Shown here piece after piece: positions 57,335-64,000 of a stretch of DNA of 64,000 bases. A program made the translations under genes and the position numbers. The stretch is from the NCBI RefSeq assembly GCF_011617245.1, contig NZ_CP050152.1, positions 434,001-498,000 on the forward strand, given 5' to 3'. The notes beneath the pieces were generated by a model, which saw only the letters and a list, made by a program, of their open reading frames with translations, was not told the DNA's origin and searched no databases. The stretch is from Brevibacterium atlanticum. GTDB lineage: Bacteria; Actinomycetota; Actinomycetes; Actinomycetales; Brevibacteriaceae. Every line of letters starts with the position of its first letter. Positions within the stretch are counted from its first letter, which is position 1.

Positions 57335-58228
57335 TCAGCGCACGGTCGGCAGGACCGCCTCGGCGACTTCGAGCACGGTGTCGAGCGCAGCATCCTGATG
57401 GTCGCTGCGGTAGGCGAGATGGACGTGGATGCTCTCGTCCGGCACATCGAGCGGCACAACGGTGATCCGCGGATCATCGCCGGCGGCCACGGAATCGACA
57501 GTGATCGTGATCCCCATGCCGGCGGAGACGAGGGCGGAGATCGACTGGGAGTCGGGAGCCTCCTGGACGATCCGCGGGCTGAAGCCGGCGTCGAGGCACA
57601 GGCGCATCGCCGTCTCGCGCAGATTTGAGCTCGGTCGAGCGGGGAAGAGGACGAACGGCTCATCGGCCAGCTCCTCCACACGGATCTTCTTGCGAGCGGC
57701 GAGACGGTGCGTGGTCGGCATCGCCGCACAGGGGTGCTCGACCGCGACTGGGCGACCGGCGATGTGCGGCGGGCGCTGGCGCCAGCGGACCAGCGCGAGG
57801 TCGAGGCTGCCGTCCATGATCCGCTCGAGCCCTTCTTCGGAATAGACGCTCGACTCGAGTTGGAAGGCGATCCCCGGGTTGCGGTCGTGCGAAGCGGTGA
57901 CGAGGGCGGCGGCGAGGTGTCGCGAAGACGGTTGGGAGTAGCCGAGGCGGACGCGTCCGACCTCTCCGCTGGAAGAGCGGCGGACCGACTCGACCGCGAC
58001 CTGCTGGGTTGCGAGCATGTGCTTGGCCGGTTCGAGCAGTGCTTTGCCGGCAGGGGAGAGGCTGACCGTGCGTGTCGTGCGCTGGAACAACGAGGCGCCG
58101 AGTTCGGTCTCCAGGGTGCGGATCGTGCGACTCAGCGGGGGCTGCGCCATGCCGAGGCGTTCGGCGGCGCGACCGAAGTGGAGCTCCTCGGCGACGGCGA
58201 CGAAGGCTCGGATCTGCTGCAGCTCCAT
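57335..58228 (-). CDS. LysR-family transcriptional regulator
   Basis: The 297-residue protein has HTH IRAFVAVAEELHFGRAAERLGMAQPPLSRTIRTLE (about 6-40) of the CbnR/BenM-like subgroup and an effector domain (about 90-290). An inverted repeat ATTATTG-N10-CAATAAT lies 36 bp upstream of the start and is its probable binding site. No catabolic gene is directly divergent, so the target is unclear; the membrane protein at 58547 is the next plus-strand gene. Confidence 0.92.
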   Translation of the reverse strand: MELQQIRAFVAVAEELHFGRAAERLGMAQPPLSRTIRTLETELGASLFQRTTRTVSLSPAGKALLEPAKHMLATQQVAVESVRRSSSGEVGRVRLGYSQPSSRHLAAALVTASHDRNPGIAFQLESSVYSEEGLERIMDGSLDLALVRWRQRPPHIAGRPVAVEHPCAAMPTTHRLAARKKIRVEELADEPFVLFPARPSSNLRETAMRLCLDAGFSPRIVQEAPDSQSISALVSAGMGITITVDSVAAGDDPRITVVPLDVPDESIHVHLAYRSDHQDAALDTVLEVAEAVLPTVR

Positions 58229-58263
58229 GGATGATCTCCCCGGTCGATGAACTGTTGATGCTC

Positions 58264-58289
58264 AATTATTGCGCAGACTGACAATAATT
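58264..58289. promoter_or_regulatory. LysR-type binding site
   Basis: AATTATTG (58264-58271) and CAATAATT (58282-58289) form a perfect 8-bp inverted repeat spaced by 10 bases, close to the LysR start. It fits the T-N11-A pattern of LysR boxes. The remaining part of the 318-bp gap (58229-58546) shows nothing else recognisable. Confidence 0.6.
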
Positions 58290-58546
58290 CGAGAGTTCTG
58301 TTTTAGAAGCGATCCTTAACTGCCAAATCGGGTTCGCGGTGGTGCTCGACAATATCCGTCGAGGGCCTTCATGACCTGCCCTTTTGGGCGACAAAATTGG
58401 GCGGCGTGCGGGCGCCCCTGACAGCACGACACGGGTGCGATAACGTCTGCAGTGACAATCTCTCCTGACGGAACCTCACTCGCTGAGCCGGCCTCCGTTC
58501 AGTCGAGGCACGGAAGTCCATTTACGAAGATCACGAGGAGCGGCAG

Positions 58547-59446
58547 ATGACGGTGGAACGAGGACTCGGCAGGCACCTCCGATGGATTGTTCCACTCCTG
58601 CTCATCCCGCTGTCGATTGTCATCTTCGGAATGATCGCTCTGATGGCGCTGCCGAGTTCTGACGGGCCAGGCCTGGCGTGGCTGGTCGTCGTCGCTGGTC
58701 TCTGCACAGCAGTGGCCCCGATCGTGTTCATGATCCTGACGATCACAGGTGCGCAGAAGACCTATCGGATGAGCGCACTGTACGGGCGCAAAGTGCAGAA
58801 GCGCAACGAAATACAGGCTCGCAGAATGGAGCAGCAGATCGTCGCCGAAGGGGGGCCGCGTTGTGACTTCGAGGCGCGAACGATCGCGAGGGTGCAGGCC
58901 ACTCACTGGTGTGAAACCCTGCTGCGCGGTGAAGCGCTTTCGGCCTCAGAGAACTTCAACATCAACCTGGAACCGGGTGAGTCACTTGTTGATCAGTATC
59001 GGGCCAAATATGCACGCTTCTACGGCCAGGACGTCACCTATCGGACCGCCGGCACCATCGCCATGGGCAGCCCGCTCTTCGTTATCGGCGCGATGATCGG
59101 ATCGTCGGTCGGAAACGCGAATGCCCGTGCCCAGGCGCAGCGTCAGGCGGCCGCGCAATGGCGAGAGATTCAGTATGTCGATGTGCTCGTCACCGATCGC
59201 AGGCTGATCATTCCGGTTGGCGGACGCATGTTGTCGTTCTATTACAACGCCTTGGCTGCGTTCTACCCTGATCTGGACGCGATGACCCTTACGTTGGACT
59301 TTGGTGATAATACTGAGCCTTTGCAGCTCTTTTCGCCGAACATCGCGGCGACATCAGTCCTCATAGTCCGTCAACTCAAGGGCGCCGACGGACTGCGGAA
59401 TCACCCTGCTATCAAATCAATCAGCGATCGTGCGGTCACTGCTTGA
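58547..59446 (+). CDS. hypothetical membrane-anchored protein
   Basis: The 299-residue protein has two N-terminal hydrophobic helices (about 11-34 and 44-66), then a basic helix (KVQKRNEIQARRMEQQ), a soluble region, a third hydrophobic stretch (about 166-190) and a C-terminal beta-rich part (VDVLVTDRRLIIPVGGRML, about 211-229, resembling a PH-like/bacterial PH strand pattern). I recognise no named family. It stands alone between a LysR gene and the hut genes. Confidence 0.6.
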   Translation: MTVERGLGRHLRWIVPLLLIPLSIVIFGMIALMALPSSDGPGLAWLVVVAGLCTAVAPIVFMILTITGAQKTYRMSALYGRKVQKRNEIQARRMEQQIVAEGGPRCDFEARTIARVQATHWCETLLRGEALSASENFNINLEPGESLVDQYRAKYARFYGQDVTYRTAGTIAMGSPLFVIGAMIGSSVGNANARAQAQRQAAAQWREIQYVDVLVTDRRLIIPVGGRMLSFYYNALAAFYPDLDAMTLTLDFGDNTEPLQLFSPNIAATSVLIVRQLKGADGLRNHPAIKSISDRAVTA

Positions 59447-59529
59447 GTCGGTTAAGTGTGGGAGGCGCGGAATACTGCATCAAGAGTCAGCCCAGATAAG
59501 AAGGCCCATCAGTTCCGAACGACGCATCA

Positions 59530-59547
59530 TGTCCGAGATTTCGGACA
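59530..59547. promoter_or_regulatory. hut operator, copy 2 (before hutU)
   Basis: TGTCCGA-GATT-TCGGACA is a perfect 7-bp inverted repeat with a four-base centre, 179 bp upstream of hutU. It shares TGTCCGA-N4-TCGGAC with the site before hutI. The pattern resembles IclR-type operators such as that described for corynebacterial HutR (family knowledge); no such regulator gene is in the window. Confidence 0.75.
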
Positions 59548-59725
59548 GAACTTGATCCGGGCCACTTTCACAATCCTCGTCAAGCGACAGAATGGAACGT
59601 GTAGTCGGAGACGACAGCGCGACGACCAGCAGGCTCGCGCACCGTTTCAGCCATGCGGACGATTCCGCTCCATCGGACACGGGTCCGGTGAAGCAGCGAT
59701 CGGCCGCGACGATGAGGAGAGCCCC

Positions 59726-61447
59726 ATGTCCACGAAGCCCACCTTTACCCAGCACGACCCGAGCAGGGTCATCCGCGCCGACCGCGGAACCGAGATCACC
59801 GCGAAGTCCTGGCAGACCGAAGCACCCAAGCGGATGCTCATGAATAACCTCGACCCCGAGGTCGCCGAACGTCCCGAGGACCTCGTCGTCTACGGCGGCA
59901 CCGGCCGCGCGGCCCGCTCCTGGGAAGCCTATGACGCGATCGTGCGCACCCTCGACGACCTCGAGGACGATGAGACCCTCCTCATCCAGTCCGGCAAACC
60001 CGTCGGCGTCATGCGCACCCACGAATGGGCCCCGCGCGTGCTCATTGCGAACTCCAACCTCGTCGGCGACTGGGCCAACTGGGAGCACTTCCGCGAACTC
60101 GAGGCCGAGGGCCTGATGATGTACGGCCAGATGACCGCCGGCTCCTGGATCTACATCGCCACCCAGGGCATCCTCCAGGGCACCTACGAGACCTTCGGTG
60201 CGATCGCCCGCAAGCGCTTCGACGGCACCCTGGCCGGCACCTTGACCATCACCGCCGGCTGCGGCGGCATGGGTGGGGCCCAGCCCCTGTCCGTGACCCT
60301 CAACGGCGGTGCCTGTCTCATCATCGACGTCGACAAGACCCGCCTCGATCGCCGCAAGTCCAAGCGCTACCTCGATGAGGTGGAGACCGATCTCGACACC
60401 GCCCTGGCGAAGGTCATCGAGGCCAAGAAGAACAAGCAGGCGCTGTCCGTCGGACTCGTCGGCAATGCCGCCGAGATCCTCCCCCTCATCCTCGACCGCC
60501 CTGAGGCGGCCGAGGTCGATATCGTCACCGACCAGACCTCGGCGCACGACCCGCTGTCCTACCTGCCCGTCGGCGTGAGCGTCGACGACTGGCACGACGA
60601 GGCCGAGCAGGATGCGGAAAAGTTCACCATCCGCGCCGAAGAGTCGATGGCCAAGCATGTGCGAGCCATGGTCGAGTTCCAGGACCGCGGCGCCGAAGTC
60701 TTCGACTACGGCAACTCGATCCGCGACGAAGCCCGCAAGGCCGGCTACGACCGTGCCTTCGAATTCCCCGGCTTCGTCCCCGCCTACATCCGACCCCTCT
60801 TCTGCGAAGGCCTCGGACCCTTCCGCTGGGTCGCCCTGTCCGGTGACCCGAAGGACATCGAAGTCACCGATCAGGCACTGAAGGAGCTCTTCCCCGAGAA
60901 CGAGCACCTCCACACCTGGCTTGATGCCGCCCATGAGTACGTCGAGTTCGAAGGCCTGCCGGCCCGCATCTGCTGGCTCGGCTACAAGGAACGCCACCGG
61001 GCGGGCCTGCTGTTCAACCAGCTCGTCGCCGAAGGCAAGGTCTCGGCCCCGATCGTCATCGGCCGTGACCACCTCGACTCCGGTTCGGTCGCCAGCCCCT
61101 ACCGCGAGACCGAATCCATGTGTGATGGCACAGACGCCGTGGCAGACTGGCCGCTGCTCAACGCCCTGGTCAACACCTCCTCGGGTGCCACCTGGGTGTC
61201 CATCCACCACGGTGGTGGCGTCGGCATCGGCCGATCCATCCACGCCGGACAGGTCTCCGTGGCCGACGGCACCGAACTGGCCGCGAAGAAGCTCGCCCGC
61301 CTGCTCACCAACGACCCGGGCATGGGAGTCATCCGTCACGTCGACGCCGGTTACGACCGCGCCGCCGAGGTAGCCGCCGAACGCGGTCAGCGCGTGCCGA
61401 TGGTCCCCGAGCTCGACAAGCGCGACGAGGAGTCCGCCGCGCAGTAA
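59726..61447 (+). CDS. hutU: urocanate hydratase
   Basis: The 573-residue protein converts urocanate to 4-imidazolone-5-propionate with tightly bound NAD+. It has the urocanase NAD-site motif [20 protein letters not shown] (about 176-195), [14 protein letters not shown] (about 329-342) and the active-site Cys in [13 protein letters not shown] (about 355-367). The start at 59726 has GATGAGGAGAGCC upstream; the frame open from 59456 crosses the operator. It is followed by a strong terminator, so hutI has its own promoter. Confidence 0.96.
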   Translation: MSTKPTFTQHDPSRVIRADRGTEITAKSWQTEAPKRMLMNNLDPEVAERPEDLVVYGGTGRAARSWEAYDAIVRTLDDLEDDETLLIQSGKPVGVMRTHEWAPRVLIANSNLVGDWANWEHFRELEAEGLMMYGQMTAGSWIYIATQGILQGTYETFGAIARKRFDGTLAGTLTITAGCGGMGGAQPLSVTLNGGACLIIDVDKTRLDRRKSKRYLDEVETDLDTALAKVIEAKKNKQALSVGLVGNAAEILPLILDRPEAAEVDIVTDQTSAHDPLSYLPVGVSVDDWHDEAEQDAEKFTIRAEESMAKHVRAMVEFQDRGAEVFDYGNSIRDEARKAGYDRAFEFPGFVPAYIRPLFCEGLGPFRWVALSGDPKDIEVTDQALKELFPENEHLHTWLDAAHEYVEFEGLPARICWLGYKERHRAGLLFNQLVAEGKVSAPIVIGRDHLDSGSVASPYRETESMCDGTDAVADWPLLNALVNTSSGATWVSIHHGGGVGIGRSIHAGQVSVADGTELAAKKLARLLTNDPGMGVIRHVDAGYDRAAEVAAERGQRVPMVPELDKRDEESAAQ

Positions 61448-61507
61448 CGCGCTCTGCGGTGCGGATCACGGCGACACACGGAGTGGTTGCTGAGGGGTAC
61501 GCACACA

Positions 61508-61544
61508 GTCGGGCAGCGCAGTCATCAAGTCTGTGCTGCCCGAC
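61508..61544 (+). terminator. terminator after hutU
   Basis: Arms 61508-61521 and 61531-61544 (core GTCGGGCAGC / GCTGCCCGAC) pair over 14 bases with one mismatch around a nine-base loop, 60 bp after the hutU stop. Confidence 0.8.
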
Positions 61545-61728
61545 TCTGTGTGTGCTCGAAACCTTTCGAGCCGACATCGGCCGCGGCTGTCACGGACCTT
61601 TGACCCACTTTTCTCTGAGTTACTCACATTCTTCGGTGAGTATCTCGGAGGAAGGTGAGCCGAAAGAGGAAGCCGCACAACAGATAAGGCTCCGCCCGAG
61701 TCCTACTCGCCGAGGAAGAGGTGCCGAG

Positions 61729-61746
61729 TGTCCGAAATATCGGACG
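61729..61746. promoter_or_regulatory. hut operator, copy 3 (before hutI)
   Basis: TGTCCGA-AATA-TCGGACG repeats the hutU operator with one mismatched outer base, 85 bp upstream of hutI in the 383-bp gap between hutU and hutI. Apart from this and the terminator, the gap shows no gene. Confidence 0.75.
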
Positions 61747-61830
61747 AATCTCGTGCTGGACCGTTCTCTGTCGTCTCCGAGCGGTCCATACTGGGGGTGG
61801 ACCACACTCGATCGGAAAGGGCCGACCGTC

Positions 61831-63102
61831 ATGCAGCTATTCACCGGGATCAGCGAATTGGTCGTCAACGACCTCGACCGCCTCGGCGAACTCGACGTCA
61901 TCACCGACGCCGCACTGCTCGTCGACGGCGGCCGAGTCATCTGGTCGGGGCCGTCCGCCCAGGCGGACACGGCCGTGCAGAACCACCTCGGCGATGCGAC
62001 CGCGCACGGCGTCAACGACGATGACATCGTCAACGGGGAAGTCACCTCGACGAACGAACTGGGCGGACTCGAGACCATCGACCTCGGCGGGAAAGGCGTC
62101 ATCCCCGGCTTCGTCGACAGCCACAACCACCTCATCTTCGCCGGCGACCGATCCGAGGAATTCGCCGCTCGCATGGCCGGACAGAAGTATTCGGCCGGGG
62201 GCATCGCCACGACCGTGGCCGCCACCCGCGCCGCCACCGAAGCCGAGCTCGAGGCCAACCTCGTCCACCTCCTCGAGCAGGCCCGGCGGCAGGGCACGAC
62301 GACCTTCGAGATCAAGACCGGGTACGGCCTCACACTCGACGACGAGATCCAGGCGCTGGAGATCATCAACCGGCATACAGATGAGTCGACGCTCATCGCC
62401 GCCCACGTCGTCCCGCCCGAATACAAAGAGGACCCGGAGGTCTACGTCGACCTCGTCATCGACGAGATCATCCCGGCCGCCGCCGGCAAGGCGAAGTGGA
62501 TCGACGTGTTCTGCGAGACCGGTGCCTTCACCGAAGACCAGACCCGGCGCATCATCGATGCCGGCAAGGCCGCGGGCATGATTCCGCGCCTGCATGCGAA
62601 CCAGTTGACCGAAGGCGGGGCACTCAAGCTCGGCGCGGAACTCGGCTGCGCCTCCGTCGACCACGCGACCTTCGCCTCCGATGAGGACCTGAAAATCCTC
62701 GCCGAGGCGGGAACTGTCGTCACGCTGCTGCCGAGCATCGAATTCTCCACCCGTCAGCCCTACCCCGATGCCCGCCGCTACGTCGACGCCGGCGTCCGCT
62801 TGGCCATCGCCACCGACTGCAACCCGGGCTCCGGGTTCTCCAACAGCGTGCCCTTCGCTATCGCCATCGGCGTGCGCGACATGCACTTCACCGTCGACCA
62901 GGCCGTGTGGGCGGCCACCGCAGGAGGCGCCAACGCCCTCCAGCGCACCGACATCGGCCACCTCGGTGCCGGCGCCCGAGCGGACCTCGTCGTCCTCGAC
63001 GCCCCCAGCTTCCGGCACCTGGCCTACCGGCCCGGCGTCCAACTGGTCGAACGCGTCTACTGCGGCGGCGAGCTCATCGCCGACAACCGACCCCGCGACT
63101 GA
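61831..63102 (+). CDS. hutI: imidazolonepropionase
   Basis: The 423-residue amidohydrolase-superfamily enzyme hydrolyses imidazolonepropionate to formimino-glutamate. It has metal-binding HxH in VDSHNHLIFAGDRSEEF (about 93-109), EIKTGYGL (about 165), the metal His in AAHVVPPEY (about 191), RLHANQL and SVDHATF (about 255-282) and the metal Asp in ATDCNPGSGFSNS (about 327-339). The start at 61831 follows GGAAAGGG. It is followed after 97 bp by hutH in the same direction. Confidence 0.95.
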   Translation: MQLFTGISELVVNDLDRLGELDVITDAALLVDGGRVIWSGPSAQADTAVQNHLGDATAHGVNDDDIVNGEVTSTNELGGLETIDLGGKGVIPGFVDSHNHLIFAGDRSEEFAARMAGQKYSAGGIATTVAATRAATEAELEANLVHLLEQARRQGTTTFEIKTGYGLTLDDEIQALEIINRHTDESTLIAAHVVPPEYKEDPEVYVDLVIDEIIPAAAGKAKWIDVFCETGAFTEDQTRRIIDAGKAAGMIPRLHANQLTEGGALKLGAELGCASVDHATFASDEDLKILAEAGTVVTLLPSIEFSTRQPYPDARRYVDAGVRLAIATDCNPGSGFSNSVPFAIAIGVRDMHFTVDQAVWAATAGGANALQRTDIGHLGAGARADLVVLDAPSFRHLAYRPGVQLVERVYCGGELIADNRPRD

Positions 63103-63199
63103 TTGCCCGCGCACGAACACGATGAGCCGGTCACGAGGGACCAGCTCGGTGCCGGTCCAACCGCTCAGAATCCACGACGAACCCCAGGAAAGGAACACG

Positions 63200-64000
63200 A
63201 TGACCGACTTCATCGATCTCGACCCCGATACACTCACCTTCGCCGAGGTGGTCGACGTCGCCCGCCACGACGCGAAGGTCTCCCTGTCCGAGACCACCCT
63301 GGCCCGGGTGAACAAATACCGCGAAGCCATCGATGCCCTCGCCTCCGCCCCGAAGCCCGTCTACGGAGTCTCGACCGGATTCGGCGCCCTCGCCCAGCGG
63401 CACATCCCCGCCGAGCTGCGCACCCAGCTGCAGAAGTCCCTCATCCGCTCCCACGCCGCCGGCGTCGGTGACCCCGTCGAACGCGAGGTCGTCCGCGCCC
63501 TCATGCTGCTGCGCGCCCGGACCCTGGCCACCGGTCGGGCCGGAGTCCGCGCCGAGGTGCTCCAGACCTACGTCGACCTCCTCAACGCCGGAATCACTCC
63601 CGTCGTCCACGAATACGGATCGCTCGGCTGCTCGGGCGACCTCGCACCACTGTCGGCCTGCGCGCTCGTCGTCATGGGCGAAGGTGTGGCCGAAGGCCCC
63701 GACGGCGTTGCCGGACCGGCCGATGAGATCCTCGCCGCCGCCGGCATCACCCCCGTCACGCTCGCGGAGAAGGAGGGCCTCGCGCTCGTCAACGGCACCG
63801 ACGGCATGCTCGGCATGCTCATCATGGCGCTGACCGACCTCGAGAACCTCCTCACCGCCGTCGACGTGTCCGCGGCCATGAGCATCGAGGGACTCTTCGG
63901 CACCGACGCCGTCTTCGCCCCCGAACTCCACTACGCCCTGCGTCCGCACGACGGTCAGGCCGCCTCAGCGGCGAACATGCTCGCCTCGCTCGCCGACTCC
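63200..64000 (+). CDS. hutH: histidine ammonia-lyase (3' end outside window)
   Basis: From ATG 63200 (after AGGAAAGGAACACG) 267 codons are visible before the window ends; a complete enzyme has about 510. It has YGVSTGFGALA (about 52-62), the MIO-forming region YGSLGCSGDLAPLSACAL (about 139-156) and NGTDGML (about 197-203). The MIO tripeptide reads Cys-Ser-Gly here rather than the common Ala-Ser-Gly. It converts L-histidine to urocanate, the substrate of HutU. Confidence 0.95.
   Translation, partial: MTDFIDLDPDTLTFAEVVDVARHDAKVSLSETTLARVNKYREAIDALASAPKPVYGVSTGFGALAQRHIPAELRTQLQKSLIRSHAAGVGDPVEREVVRALMLLRARTLATGRAGVRAEVLQTYVDLLNAGITPVVHEYGSLGCSGDLAPLSACALVVMGEGVAEGPDGVAGPADEILAAAGITPVTLAEKEGLALVNGTDGMLGMLIMALTDLENLLTAVDVSAAMSIEGLFGTDAVFAPELHYALRPHDGQAASAANMLASLADS

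Noticed and set aside
59480..61339. 619-codon minus-strand frame opposite hutU
   Set aside because: It is antisense to an unmistakable urocanase and has a Gly/Asp/Val-rich translation without motifs.

Overview
This window is GC-rich, densely packed DNA of a high-GC Gram-positive (Actinomycetota). Brevibacterium or a close relative is the best guess. The reasons are the DUF222/HNH (13E12-type) endonuclease gene, actinobacterial protein styles (MHS permease, MmyB-type XRE regulator, small multidrug efflux protein, lgt, an LPXTG surface protein) and strong G/C third-position bias. This is inference from gene style; no rRNA or other marker is present. I saw no tRNA, rRNA, CRISPR array or intact insertion sequence.

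Layout. 1-4.4 kb: two minus-strand nucleic-acid enzymes, a large SNF2-type helicase and, running off the left edge, the N-terminal half of a TOTE-type archaeo-eukaryotic primase/helicase (a predicted conflict-system protein). 4.7-8.5 kb: an esterase, a PucR-type regulator that has lost its DNA-binding end at a junction with an AraC-family remnant, and an LPXTG wall-anchored protein. 8.7-15.8 kb: small housekeeping-type genes, a MerR regulator followed by a small efflux membrane protein behind a MerR-style promoter. 15.8-19.6 kb: a two-subunit ABC exporter-fold transporter behind a Fur/Zur-like box. 19.7-29.2 kb: aminotransferases, an FAD oxidoreductase, a GNAT protein, a thioesterase, lgt and the DUF222/HNH gene.

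29.5-37.4 kb is an amide / N-carbamoyl amino acid catabolic block (LysR, MHS permease, M20 carbamoylase, amidase, DUF1345 membrane protein, second amidase), followed by a secreted lipase. 39.2-50.8 kb is a four-carbon sugar-acid catabolic island. It holds a fused DUF1537 kinase-PdxA2 dehydrogenase, a DeoR/GlpR regulator, an aldo/keto reductase, a DapA-family lyase, a D-2-hydroxyacid dehydrogenase, a cytoplasmic sialidase-fold protein, a TauE/SafE permease and two unusual Nramp-fold permeases lacking the metal-binding DPGN motif. Three divergent intergenic regions of this island carry one common operator-like sequence, oriented toward each catabolic operon, so the island looks like a single regulon.

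51.1-53.8 kb is an XRE/MmyB regulator with cupin, aldo/keto reductase and AhpD-like genes. 53.9-58.2 kb has an NCS1 permease, a drug efflux MFS with a divergent MarR, and a LysR. 59.7-64 kb holds histidine utilisation genes hutU, hutI and hutH (cut by the right edge). A shared palindrome lies before hutU, hutI and the NCS1 permease and suggests a hut regulon controlled by a regulator outside the window.
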